Source: Halorutilus salinus (GTDB lineage: Archaea > Halobacteriota > Halobacteria > Halobacteriales > Halorutilaceae). Taken from it: a stretch of 64,000 bases of DNA. Positions 16,487 to 25,104 of this stretch are shown in pieces. The stretch spans positions 124,001 to 188,000 of the forward strand of contig NZ_RKLV01000005.1 in the NCBI RefSeq assembly GCF_026242195.1, written 5' to 3'. A program made the position numbers and the translations under genes. The notes under the pieces are model-generated. The model made no database searches. It was not told the origin of the DNA and was given only the letters and a program-made list of their open reading frames with translations. The first letter of the stretch is position 1. Each line of letters starts with the position of its first letter.

Positions 16487-17449
16487 ATGGAAGCCGTCGT
16501 CCTCGCCGGAGGCTACGCGACACGTCTCTGGCCCATAACACGACACCGCGCGAAGCCCCTCCTTCCGCTCGCGGGCGAACCGATCATAGACCGTATACTC
16601 CGCCCGCTCGACGAAGAGCCGCGGATTGAGACGGTCTACGTCAGCACCAACCAACGTTTCGCCGACGACTTCCGCGAGCATCTCGACGACCGTGGCTACG
16701 AAAAGACGCGTCTCGTTGTCGAACCGACGCGCGACGAGGACGAGAAGCTTGGCACGGTCGGTGCGCTCGCAGAACTCATCGACTCCGAGGAAGTCAACGA
16801 GGATCTTCTCGTCGTCGCGGGCGACAACCTGTTCTCGTTCGACCTCTCGGAGTTCGTCGACTACTTCGACGAACGCGGAACACCGTGCCTCGCGGCGTAC
16901 GACGTCGGTTCGCGCGACGAGGCTACGGAGTACGGTATCGTGGATATCGACGGCGACCGAGTCGTCGGCTTTGAGGAAAAGCCCGACGACCCGCCGAGTT
17001 CCCTCGTCTCCATCGCGTGCTACGCCTTCCCCGCGGACTCACTCGGTGCTCTCGACGACTACCTCGCGGGCGACGGAAACCCCGACGCCCCCGGATACTT
17101 CGTAGAGTGGCTTCACGACCGCGAGAACGTCGGCGCGTTCACGTTCGACGGCGGTTGGTTCGACGTGGGCACGCCGGGGTCGTACATCGATGCGAACGCA
17201 CACGCGATGGACGGAAGCCGTATCGAGGACGGCGCGACCGTCGAGGACACCGATGTGGGCGAAGACGTCTACGTGATGGAGGGGGCGACTGTCGCCGACT
17301 CGTCCCTCGAAAGTACGGTCGTCTTCAACGACGCCACCGTACGTGACTGCACACTCCGGGGTTCCGTCGTCGACTCCGACGCATACGTCGAGGATCTCGA
17401 CCTAAGCGGCGCTCTCGTCGGCTCTCATACGCATATCAACGGACGGTAG
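16487..17449 (+). CDS. Sugar-phosphate nucleotidyltransferase with C-terminal beta-helix
   Basis: 320 residues from the ATG at 16487; a GTG at 16478 would add 3 residues. N-terminal LAGGYATRLWPITRHRAKPLLPLAG is the nucleotide-binding signature of glucose-1-phosphate thymidylyl/uridylyltransferases. VVAGDNLFSFDL carries the metal-binding Asp, and EEKPDDPPS is the EKP motif. After residue 240 hexapeptide-like repeats (IEDGATVEDTDVGEDVYV) suggest a short left-handed beta helix. Sugar specificity cannot be read. It follows purD directly and is probably cotranscribed. Confidence 0.8.
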   Translation: MEAVVLAGGYATRLWPITRHRAKPLLPLAGEPIIDRILRPLDEEPRIETVYVSTNQRFADDFREHLDDRGYEKTRLVVEPTRDEDEKLGTVGALAELIDSEEVNEDLLVVAGDNLFSFDLSEFVDYFDERGTPCLAAYDVGSRDEATEYGIVDIDGDRVVGFEEKPDDPPSSLVSIACYAFPADSLGALDDYLAGDGNPDAPGYFVEWLHDRENVGAFTFDGGWFDVGTPGSYIDANAHAMDGSRIEDGATVEDTDVGEDVYVMEGATVADSSLESTVVFNDATVRDCTLRGSVVDSDAYVEDLDLSGALVGSHTHINGR

Positions 17450-18092
17450 CCTCGACGACGCGCAGAGAGCCGCGGACGCCGTCCCAGTCCTTCTCCCAGT
17501 CGAGTTCGAGGCTTCCCTCCATATGCGGTCCGGCGACCGCGAGCGTCTCGAACTCGCCGCCCTCCCCCATCGGATGCACACCCTTCTCATCGCGTAACGC
17601 GAGAAGCTCGTCGACAGCCGACTCGTCGACCGTACGTCCGAGCCACGATGCATCGAGACCGTCGGCGGCTACGGCGGTTATTACTACCTCGAACTCGTCG
17701 ACGACACGCCGCAGACCCTCCTCAGGATCGACGCCCCAGAGCGGGGCGTAGACCTCGACACCGAACTCCTCGGCGACGGTTTCGACGCGCGAACGCTGGT
17801 ACTCGCTCGCAACCGCGCCGACTGAGACAACGTCGGGTTCGAGATCCGCGAATGCTTCAGCCAACGGCTCCATCTCGTCGTCGTCCTCGGTATAGACGGC
17901 GTGCTCCTTACACCCAGCCTCGGCTATGAGCGAGGTTAGCTCTACGGCGGGGACGTGGTACATCTTCGAGGCTTCGCGCGCCTCAACGGTCACGACCGTC
18001 TCTACGCCGAACTCCTCGTCCGCACGCGCGAGGGCGTACGACGAGTCTTTCCCTCCCGAAAACAGCGCGATGGCTTCCTTAGCCTCGCTCAT
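17436..18092 (-). CDS. dph6: Diphthine-ammonia ligase
   Basis: 218 residues from the ATG at 18092; upstream in-frame sequence overlaps the DUF357 gene. The PP-loop ATPase motif ALFSGGKDSSYAL is at the N-terminus and the family motif GEGGEFETL is near residue 185. Dph6 amidates diphthine on elongation factor 2 to make diphthamide. Its start overlaps the stop of the upstream DUF357 gene by 4 bases (ATGA), so the two are coupled. The 3' end overlaps the nucleotidyltransferase gene by 14 bases. Confidence 0.85.
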   Translation of the reverse strand: MSEAKEAIALFSGGKDSSYALARADEEFGVETVVTVEAREASKMYHVPAVELTSLIAEAGCKEHAVYTEDDDEMEPLAEAFADLEPDVVSVGAVASEYQRSRVETVAEEFGVEVYAPLWGVDPEEGLRRVVDEFEVVITAVAADGLDASWLGRTVDESAVDELLALRDEKGVHPMGEGGEFETLAVAGPHMEGSLELDWEKDWDGVRGSLRVVEATVR

Positions 18093-18358
18093 GCGGCGAA
18101 AAGCTCCTCGTGCTCTGCGTCGGTCTCGTAGAATCCCATACGCATCCCGGCGTCGAGCCACGCGTGCCCGTACGAGAAAGCCGCGAGCGCGTTCACCTCG
18201 TCACCTTCGTCGAGAAACCGGCGTCCGTCTTCGAGATACGACTCCGCCTGCCGTAGGAAGCCGTCCGCCTCGTCGGAGTCGTCGACGACCTCAACCGCAC
18301 CGACGGCGTCGGCGAGCATACGTCCGTATCTCGAAGCCTTCTCGGATAGCTCTGCCAT
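18089..18358 (-). CDS. DUF357 family protein
   Basis: 89 residues from the ATG at 18358. It is all-helical, with FLRQAESYLEDGRRFLDEGD and AFSYGHAWLDAGMRMGF, the tetratrico-like helical pattern of DUF357. Length and motif match the family, and it is coupled to dph6 by ATGA overlap. Its function is unknown; the linkage suggests a link to translation-factor modification. Confidence 0.75.
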   Translation of the reverse strand: MAELSEKASRYGRMLADAVGAVEVVDDSDEADGFLRQAESYLEDGRRFLDEGDEVNALAAFSYGHAWLDAGMRMGFYETDAEHEELFAA

Positions 18359-18423
18359 ACCGTAAAACGGTCGCCGGGTTACTTTACGGTTCTGAGAACG
18401 TCGCGCATCCACGAAAGACAGGG

Positions 18424-18454
18424 TTATATGTCTGTATCCCTAACTTACAGTTAG
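18424..18454 (+). promoter_or_regulatory. hsp20 promoter with a palindrome at the start site
   Basis: TATA-like TTATAT (18424-18429) lies 27-32 bases before the ATG. The inverted repeat CTAAC-TTACA-GTTAG (18440-18454) sits between the TATA box and the ATG, ending 1 base before the start codon, where RNA polymerase should start. This is the position of a repressor site. Confidence 0.5.
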
Positions 18455-18455
18455 C

Positions 18456-18935
18456 ATGACACGAAGAGACGATTCTTTCGACGACGACAACTTCGACGAT
18501 ATCTTCGAAGAGATGTTCGAACAGATGAACGAGATGATGAAGAACATGGGTGCGCAGGGTGGCTTCGGAGGCTTCCGTATGACGCGCGGACCCGGCGAGG
18601 AGCCGAACTTCGAGAGCTTCGGCGACGCAAACCCGTTCGGCGAGGGTGGTTTCGAGGACACGGGTACGCACGTCGACGTTCTCGACGAGGGAGACGAGGT
18701 GCGCGTTGTCGCCGACCTCCCCGGTGTGGAGAAGGACGAGATACACGTCGCTGTGTCGGGCGACAAGCTCAAGATACGCGCGTCCGGGGACGAGCGTGGG
18801 TACGACGAACGCGTCAGTCTTCCCGCGGAAGTTGACGACGAGACGGGCGAAGCGACGTACAACAACGGTGTCCTTGAGATACTGTTCAAAAAGATCGACG
18901 ACACGGAAAACGATAAGGAGATTGAGATAGAGTGA
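18456..18935 (+). CDS. Hsp20/alpha-crystallin small heat-shock protein
   Basis: 159 residues. The first 60 residues are acidic, Met/Phe/Gly-rich and probably disordered. The alpha-crystallin domain runs from about 64 to 150 (THVDVLDEGDEVRVVADLPGVEKDEIHV ... YNNGVLEILFKK). It ends in an acidic tail in which IEIE may serve as the I-x-I oligomerisation motif. It should hold unfolded proteins during heat or salt stress. A palindrome overlaps the predicted transcription start, suggesting repression under normal growth. Confidence 0.88.
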   Translation: MTRRDDSFDDDNFDDIFEEMFEQMNEMMKNMGAQGGFGGFRMTRGPGEEPNFESFGDANPFGEGGFEDTGTHVDVLDEGDEVRVVADLPGVEKDEIHVAVSGDKLKIRASGDERGYDERVSLPAEVDDETGEATYNNGVLEILFKKIDDTENDKEIEIE

Positions 18936-18940
18936 CGGGC

Positions 18941-19060
18941 ATGGAAGAGCTACCCGACCCGCGCGGCACGCTGACGCAGGAAGAGCAGGAACGGCTACGC
19001 GAAGCGTTCGACGAATGGCTCATAGAGACGGAAGGCGTCACGCCCCACGTGGCGAGTTAG
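18941..19060 (+). CDS. 39-residue acidic microprotein
   Basis: ATG at 18941, TAG at 19058-19060. The product, beginning MEELPDPRGTLTQEEQERLR, is acidic with one amphipathic helix (EEQERLREAFDEWLIET). It starts 5 bases after the hsp20 stop and overlaps the convergent hmgA stop by 4 bases. Codon use matches its neighbours, and the tight packing supports a real gene. No function can be assigned. Confidence 0.6.
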   Translation: MEELPDPRGTLTQEEQERLREAFDEWLIETEGVTPHVAS

Positions 19061-20262
19061 GCGTCTCTTCCTAAACGCGTATGCGCCTCTTCGAGATGCC
19101 GGGACGCGAGCGCCGCGTGTAAGCTTAGCTCCCCCGCGAGTACGCCGCCCGCGACGACCTCGGCGAGTTCGCGCGCGTTCGCACCCGCCGGTTCGCCTCC
19201 ACCCGCGACGCCGAGTAGTTCGAGAGCCTCGTTCTGCGTCGGTAGACGCGTTCCGCCGCCGACGGTTCCGACTTCGACCGCCGGGACGGTCGTCGATACG
19301 TAAAGGTCGCCGTCGCGCACCGAAGCCGTGGTGTACGCCGACGAGCCTTCGACGACCTGTGCGGGATCCTGTCCGGTGGCGACGTAGACGGCTGAGAGGA
19401 CGTTGGCGGCGTGTGCGTTTGCACCGAGCGTTCCCGCACGTGCGCTACCGACGAGTGTCTTACGTTCGTTGACTTCTGCGACGGCTTCGGGCGTCGTCTT
19501 CAGCTTCTCACGGACGACCTCACGCGGTAGGAGTACGTCAGCGGCTACCGTACGTCCCCGCCCTTCGACGGCGTTTATAGCCGCCGGCTTCTTGTCGGCA
19601 CAGACGTTTCCCGAAAGGGCGACGAGTTCGGCGTCGGTTTCGTCTTCGACCACCTCGGAAGCCGCGCGCGTCGCCACCGTAGCCATGTTCATCCCCATAG
19701 CGTCGCCCGTCGAGTACGTGAAACGTACGTAGACGTTGTCGCCCGCGACGTACGGCTCGGCGTCTGTGAGTTCTCCGTGTCCCGTGGTCTCCGACGCTGA
19801 GTCACGGAGCGCGTCGAAGTTTTCGGCGAGCCAGTCAGTGAGTTCCGCGGCGGCGTCGACACCGGAGACACGGAAGACGGGTGCGCGCGTCATACCGTCT
19901 TTCAGGACGCGCGCCGTTGCTCCGCCCGCCTCGGTTATCGCCGAACATCCCCGGTTCGTCGATGCGACGAGAGCGCCTTCCGTCGTCGCCATAGGCAGAC
20001 GGTACTCACCCGACGCGTACCCCCCTTTGACGCCGAGAGGACCCGCGACGCCCAACGGTATACGTGTCGCGCCGACTGCGTTCTCGACGTTCGTCGCCGC
20101 CTCCTGTGCATCGTGTACCTCTCCCATCTCGTCGAGCGTCACGCCTTCTAAATCGGCGACGTACCGTCGGCGCGCGTCGGCGGCTTCGTCAGGAGGGAGT
20201 TCGTCCTCAAGCTCATGCAGTGCGAGTTCTCCGTCGCGTAGACGTTCGACGGCGTCTTCCAT
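19057..20262 (-). CDS. hmgA: Class I HMG-CoA reductase
   Basis: 401 residues, the archaeal class I length. It reduces HMG-CoA to mevalonate with NADPH, the committed step to isoprenoid lipids. Signatures are ENAVGATRIPLGVAGPL, TTEGALVASTNRG, DAMGMNMATV (NADPH-binding loop) and VGTVGGGTRLPTQ. The catalytic Lys is in CADKKPAAIN and the catalytic His in ELSLHAALASRHL. In haloarchaea this is the statin target. It has no membrane anchor. Confidence 0.95.
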   Translation of the reverse strand: MEDAVERLRDGELALHELEDELPPDEAADARRRYVADLEGVTLDEMGEVHDAQEAATNVENAVGATRIPLGVAGPLGVKGGYASGEYRLPMATTEGALVASTNRGCSAITEAGGATARVLKDGMTRAPVFRVSGVDAAAELTDWLAENFDALRDSASETTGHGELTDAEPYVAGDNVYVRFTYSTGDAMGMNMATVATRAASEVVEDETDAELVALSGNVCADKKPAAINAVEGRGRTVAADVLLPREVVREKLKTTPEAVAEVNERKTLVGSARAGTLGANAHAANVLSAVYVATGQDPAQVVEGSSAYTTASVRDGDLYVSTTVPAVEVGTVGGGTRLPTQNEALELLGVAGGGEPAGANARELAEVVAGGVLAGELSLHAALASRHLEEAHTRLGRDA

Positions 20263-20286
20263 GCCGTAAGTCGTACCGCCGTGTAA

Positions 20287-21774
20287 TTACGCCTTCCGGT
20301 GAACGAGGGGTTCACCCGTCATCTCGTCGGGCTTCTCTATACCCAACAGAGACAGAACCGTCGGCGCTATATCGCGTAGCTCGCCGTCCTCCGCTTCGCC
20401 CTCTCCGTCGACATGTATGAACGGCGCGGAGCTGAACGTATGCGCCGTATGCGGCTCCTCCGGCGTCCCCATCTCTTCGGCGTTCCCGTGATCCGCCGTC
20501 ACGATGACCTCCGCGCCCTCGTCGCGTAGTGCTTCGACGAGCCTTCCTGCACAGTCGTCGACCACCTCGCAAGCCTCCACCGCCGCGTCGTAGTCGCCCG
20601 TATGACCTACCATGTCAGGGTTTGCGTAGTTGATAACGATAACGTCGTGTTCGCCGACCGCCCCGACGGCGCGTTGGGTGACCTCGTACGCCGACATCTC
20701 AGGCTTTTCGTCGTACGTCGGCACGTCGGGCGAGGGTACGATCCGGCGCGTCTCGCCCTCGAACTCGTCCTCGCGCCCCCCGTTGAGGAAGTAGGTGACG
20801 TGTGCGTACTTCTCCGTCTCTGCGATACGGAGCTGTGTCAGACCCGCGTCGGAGACAACACGTCCGAGTACGTTCGCGGGCTTTTCGGCGGGATACGCCA
20901 CGGGAAGGTCGTACCCTTCGTCGTAGGATGTCATCGTAGCAAACTCTACGTCGAGTTCCTTGTCGCCCTCCCACTCCGGCTCTATACCGTTCACCATACG
21001 TGTCATCTGGCGCGCACGGTCGCCGCGGAAGTTGAAGAAGAAGACGGAGTCACCGTCTTCGAGCGCCGGAGCCTCGTCGATAACCGTCGGCTCCACGAAC
21101 TCGTCCGTCTCACCGCGTTCGTAGGCGGTCTCAACAGCCTCGACGGGATCGGATGCGCCCCGACCCTCACGGTTCACGATCGCGTCGTACGCGGTGCGCG
21201 TGCGCTCCCAGTTCTCGTCGCGGTCCATCGCATAGTACCGTCCCGAAACGGTGGCGACGGTTGCGCCCGTCTCATCCACCTTCCCCACGAGGTCACGTAC
21301 GTAGCCGACGGCGCTCTTAGGCGGTGTGTCACGTCCGTCAAGGAATGCGTGGACGACGGTTTCGTCGCCGCGTCCCCTCTCGTCGGCGAGTTCGAGAAGC
21401 GCGTGCAGATGGCGTTGCGCCGAATGTACACCGCCGTCGCTCACCAGCCCCATGAGATGGAGACGGTCGCCCGACGCGACGGCGTTGACGAGTACGTCTT
21501 TTTCGAAGAAGGAGCCGTCGTCGATACCGTCGTCTATACGCGCGAGCGGCTGTTTGACTATACGTCCCGCACCGATGTTGAGATGTCCGACCTCGCTGTT
21601 ACCCATCTGTCCCTCGACGAGACCGACCGAGCGCCCGTGGGTACGGAGCGAAGACGTCGCGCCCTGTTCACGCCACCGGTCGTAGTTAGGCGTGTCAGCG
21701 TCCGCGACGGAGTTCCCTTTTCCTCCGTCACGTTCGCCCCATCCGTCGAGTATAACTAACGCGGCTTTGGTCAC
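20287..21774 (-). CDS. gpmI: Cofactor-independent phosphoglycerate mutase
   Basis: 495 residues starting with GTG. It interconverts 3- and 2-phosphoglycerate using two Mn ions. ALVILDGWG holds the first metal Asp; MGNSEVGHLNIGAGR contains the phosphorylated Ser60; ITADHGNAEEM is the second metal site. Length and motifs match the bacterial-type alkaline-phosphatase superfamily enzyme (about 510 residues), not the shorter archaeal ApgM. It lies 24 bases upstream of hmgA on the same strand. Confidence 0.93.
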   Translation of the reverse strand: MTKAALVILDGWGERDGGKGNSVADADTPNYDRWREQGATSSLRTHGRSVGLVEGQMGNSEVGHLNIGAGRIVKQPLARIDDGIDDGSFFEKDVLVNAVASGDRLHLMGLVSDGGVHSAQRHLHALLELADERGRGDETVVHAFLDGRDTPPKSAVGYVRDLVGKVDETGATVATVSGRYYAMDRDENWERTRTAYDAIVNREGRGASDPVEAVETAYERGETDEFVEPTVIDEAPALEDGDSVFFFNFRGDRARQMTRMVNGIEPEWEGDKELDVEFATMTSYDEGYDLPVAYPAEKPANVLGRVVSDAGLTQLRIAETEKYAHVTYFLNGGREDEFEGETRRIVPSPDVPTYDEKPEMSAYEVTQRAVGAVGEHDVIVINYANPDMVGHTGDYDAAVEACEVVDDCAGRLVEALRDEGAEVIVTADHGNAEEMGTPEEPHTAHTFSSAPFIHVDGEGEAEDGELRDIAPTVLSLLGIEKPDEMTGEPLVHRKA

Positions 21775-21860
21775 GCACCGCGGTACGTACGTTGCCGGAT
21801 TAAGGCTGTCGTTCGGTTCCCGGCGGTAACTGAAACGCGGGTTTTAGTCTACGTAAGGCA

Positions 21861-21866
21861 TAATAC
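21861..21866 (+). promoter_or_regulatory. TATA-like box of the propeller/halocyanin gene
   Basis: TAATAC lies 23-28 bases before the ATG at 21889. Confidence 0.4.
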
Positions 21867-21888
21867 GATAGCTTTTCTATCCGTACAT

Positions 21889-24414
21889 ATGCAAAAAACG
21901 TCGGTAGTCCTCGTCCTCCTCGTCGCAGTCGTCACCGTAACGGCTGTCGGTGTCATACTGACCGACAGCGGGGAAGCCGAACCCCGAACGTCCGTTTCGA
22001 CGTTCTCGTCCGCAGAGGAGTTCAGAACGCACCTCGCGTCCGCGCAGACGGATGATGGCGTAAACCTCCGCCAGCCGGTGCGTGACACGGGACGCGACCC
22101 GAACGTGGAACGTATACAACAGCTTACGCGTGAGCTTCGGACGGTCACCGAACGGATAGAGGAGACGGAGCGGGGTATAGGGGAAGGTGAATTAAACAGG
22201 TCTGAGGCTGAGGATGAACTCGCGACGCTTGAACAGAGAAGATCACAGATCCGAGACGCACTCGAAGAGCAGAGGGAACAGGTTAACGAAACGGTGGATG
22301 CGGGCGAGCGGGCGAGCGCATCCGTGGCGACCGACGCTGAGGGCGGTGGGGGCGGCGCTGTGTCGGTCAGCCGCGAGTCGGACACCAACGTACAGGTCGC
22401 GGGGATAGACGAACCCGATATACTCAAGACGGGCGGTGGACGACTGTTCTACTCAGGCGGGGGCGAGACGAAGGTTATCGACGCACTACCGCCGTCGGAT
22501 ATGTCGGTGTCCGCGAACCTGTCGGGCGCGGGTGAGATGCTCCATGAGGACGGAAGGCTCGTCTCCCTAAGAGAGGACGAGATAGTCGGGTACGGTGTCG
22601 ACGGAACGCCCGAACGCGACTGGACGGCTTCGCTAAACTCGTCCGTCTTCGAGGCACGTCTCCACAACGGCACCGTCTACGCCGTCCTTTCGGACGGTGT
22701 CGACCGCGACGAACCGTGCCCTATACGCCCCATGTCAGCCCCGAACCGTGATGTCGTCGTTCCGTGCGAGGATATACACAGACCCGACGAACCGACGAAC
22801 GTCGACACGACATACACCGTCGTCGCACTCGACGCGTCCGACGGTGATGTCGTTGACCGCACGTCCTTCGTAGGCTCCGCGGCGGAGTCGGTCGTCTACG
22901 TCTCGCGCGACGCCGTCTACGTCACGTACACGCGTTCGGACAGCGAGGCGGACGTTCTACTTGACTTCGCCCTATCCGACGGACGCGATATCTTCAACGA
23001 CGCAACGCTCGAACGTTTCGAACGTCTCGACGGGTACGAACTCTCCGACCGTGCGAAACGCGTCGAACTCGAATCTATAATCGAAGACTGGCGCGGGTCG
23101 CTCGACGGCGACGAACGCATAGAGGCGCGTAACGAACTCGAAAACCGGATGCGCGAGTACGTCGATCGGAACCTGCGCGACTTCGAGACGACACAGATCG
23201 TCCGCGTGAACACCGACACGTTCGGGATCGACGCGACGGGTTCGGTTCCGGGCGTTCCGCTCAACCAGTTCGCGCTCGACGAACACGACGGTGAACTACG
23301 TGTCGCCACGACGGTCGGCGAGTCGGTTTCGCTCTCGTCCGTAGGGTCGGAGAACGACGTCTACGTCCTCAACGAGAACCTCGAACGGACGGTGTCGGCG
23401 CAGGGCATGGGTGAAGGTCAACGCGTCTACTCCGTCCGTTTCACCGGCGACACGGGGTACGTCGTAACTTACAGACAGATCGATCCGTTCTACGTCCTCG
23501 ACCTTTCGGACCCGTCGAACCCGACGATCGAGGGCGAACTCAAGCTTCCCGGTTATTCGTCCTACCTCCATCCGCTCGGAAACGACCGCGTTCTGGGTAT
23601 CGGCGAGGAGAACGGACGCGTCAAGGCTGTCGTCTTCGGTGTCTCCGACCCTACCGATCCGACTGTACACGACGACTACATCCTCGACGAGTACTCGTCC
23701 GCGGCGGTCGAAAACCACCGCGCCTTCCTACACGATGAGCGCCACGGCGTCTTCTTCCTGCCGGGTTCGCGCGGCGGTTACGTCTTCTCGTACGACGACG
23801 GTCTCGAACTCGAAAAGGCGGTCAACGTCACGGATGCGAAACGCGCCGCCTACATCAACGACTACATGTACGTCGTCTCTGACCACGAGGTCGTCGCCCT
23901 CGACGAGAACGACTGGACGCGTACCGGACGTGTCGAGATAGGTGACCGTGTCCCACAGCCGTACCCGCGGCGTCCCGTCGAGCCTATGCCGCAACCGACG
24001 CCGACGCCTGACGTTGAGAGGGAAAGCGGTGCGAGCGGTGACGGTGTTTCCGCACCGACGGTCGGTCAGGACGGTGAGGCGACCAGCCTCACAGGACGGG
24101 AAGATGTGACCGTCGAAGTTGGTGCGGGCGCACAGGGCTTCAGGTTCGAACCCGCCGACATCGTTGTAGACGAGGGCACGACCGTACGGTGGGTCTGGAA
24201 CGGACGCGGCGGACAGCACAACGTCGTCGAGTCCGACGGCGAGCAACCTCTCGGAAAGCCGTCCTTTGGGAGCGAACTCGCCGACGGCGAGAACGAGTTC
24301 ACGCATACCTTCGGCGAACCGGGTAGCTACGACTACGTCTGTGCGCCTCACATCGCTCAGGGAATGGTCGGTACCGTCGAGGTCGTCGAGAACGGCGGTA
24401 ACTCGTCGGCGTAA
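21889..24414 (+). CDS. Secreted beta-propeller protein fused to a halocyanin copper domain
   Basis: 841 residues. One N-terminal hydrophobic segment (4-24) is signal or anchor. A coiled coil follows (about 70-145). The central 550 residues resemble the Beta_propel family of archaeal surface proteins (VQVAGIDEPDILKTGG, VYVTYTRS, GRVKAVVFGVSDPTDP). A proline-rich linker (about 700-712) leads to a cupredoxin domain with type-1 copper ligands His777, Cys818, His821 and Met826 (QHNVV ... YVCAPHIAQGM), as in halocyanin. I infer an extracellular electron-transfer or copper protein tethered by the propeller. The propeller alone is common in haloarchaea; the fused copper domain is the odd part. Confidence 0.8.
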   Translation: MQKTSVVLVLLVAVVTVTAVGVILTDSGEAEPRTSVSTFSSAEEFRTHLASAQTDDGVNLRQPVRDTGRDPNVERIQQLTRELRTVTERIEETERGIGEGELNRSEAEDELATLEQRRSQIRDALEEQREQVNETVDAGERASASVATDAEGGGGGAVSVSRESDTNVQVAGIDEPDILKTGGGRLFYSGGGETKVIDALPPSDMSVSANLSGAGEMLHEDGRLVSLREDEIVGYGVDGTPERDWTASLNSSVFEARLHNGTVYAVLSDGVDRDEPCPIRPMSAPNRDVVVPCEDIHRPDEPTNVDTTYTVVALDASDGDVVDRTSFVGSAAESVVYVSRDAVYVTYTRSDSEADVLLDFALSDGRDIFNDATLERFERLDGYELSDRAKRVELESIIEDWRGSLDGDERIEARNELENRMREYVDRNLRDFETTQIVRVNTDTFGIDATGSVPGVPLNQFALDEHDGELRVATTVGESVSLSSVGSENDVYVLNENLERTVSAQGMGEGQRVYSVRFTGDTGYVVTYRQIDPFYVLDLSDPSNPTIEGELKLPGYSSYLHPLGNDRVLGIGEENGRVKAVVFGVSDPTDPTVHDDYILDEYSSAAVENHRAFLHDERHGVFFLPGSRGGYVFSYDDGLELEKAVNVTDAKRAAYINDYMYVVSDHEVVALDENDWTRTGRVEIGDRVPQPYPRRPVEPMPQPTPTPDVERESGASGDGVSAPTVGQDGEATSLTGREDVTVEVGAGAQGFRFEPADIVVDEGTTVRWVWNGRGGQHNVVESDGEQPLGKPSFGSELADGENEFTHTFGEPGSYDYVCAPHIAQGMVGTVEVVENGGNSSA

Positions 24415-24450
24415 CGTAGCGCATTTGATACGCGGCGACGCCTGTTCCCC

Positions 24451-25047
24451 ATGCGAATAGACGCCGACTTTGTTGAAAAGTACCTCGAACTCTACGACGA
24501 GACACAGGGCGTCCTGCCCGAACGTCTCGAAGGCTTCGGCGAGACGTACCGCGAACAAGGGCATCTGACACAGGACGACCTGTACGAGATAGCGTACGAG
24601 TCGTCGACACGTAGCGCGCACCACGTACGGCGCAACCCGCCCGAGTTATGCGTCGAGGTTACCGAGAACGTCCTCGCTCTCGAAGACGAGGGCGACGACT
24701 TCTCACAGATCGCCCTCGTTTCGGCGCTCCACGGCTTCAAAGCCGCGACGGCGTCGTGTGTCACCGCGGCGCTCGCACCCGAAAGGCATGCCGTCGTCGA
24801 TACGCGCGTCCGGGCTTCGCTCGAACGCGCGGGACGCCTCAACGGTGGGAAGGAGACGTCCGACGTTCGTGAATCGGGAGATTCACGAGCCAGCGAGGAC
24901 TCAAAGAGTCCTCGTGACGCCTTCGACTACTGTAAGATGGTGGACGAGATACGTCGTATCGCGGATAAGACGGGGTACGCGCCCGTCGACGTTGGATACG
25001 CCCTTTTCGCCTATGACTACGACGTGCGCGAAGGAACACTACATTAA
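24451..25047 (+). CDS. Conserved-looking helical protein carrying a double-hairpin insertion
   Basis: 198 residues, mostly helical. The segment HAVVDTRVRASLERAGRL recalls the helix-hairpin-helix side of DNA glycosylase-like folds, but I cannot confirm this. Residues about 138-156 (DVRESGDSRASEDSKSPRD) are low-complexity and are encoded by two adjacent perfect hairpins, so they look like an in-frame insertion between two helices. It starts 36 bases after the propeller gene. Function unknown. Confidence 0.6.
   Translation: MRIDADFVEKYLELYDETQGVLPERLEGFGETYREQGHLTQDDLYEIAYESSTRSAHHVRRNPPELCVEVTENVLALEDEGDDFSQIALVSALHGFKAATASCVTAALAPERHAVVDTRVRASLERAGRLNGGKETSDVRESGDSRASEDSKSPRDAFDYCKMVDEIRRIADKTGYAPVDVGYALFAYDYDVREGTLH
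24868..24914 (+). repeat. In-frame double-hairpin element
   Basis: CGTGAATC-GGGA-GATTCACG (24868-24887) and CGAGGACTC-AAA-GAGTCCTCG (24894-24914), separated by 6 bases. Both stems are perfect. The element sits inside the open frame at 24451-25047 and has the same two-stem layout as the repeats in purD, although the sequences differ. Confidence 0.75.
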
Positions 25048-25104
25048 GCCGATCCGAGCCGCGAACCACAACCGGTTTGTCAACCACCCGCATACGCCGA
25101 ACCG

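Noticed and set aside
20602-21759. 385-codon open frame antisense to gpmI
   Set aside because: It mirrors the mutase gene codon for codon, has no recognisable domain, and long antisense frames are expected at this G+C content and codon use.
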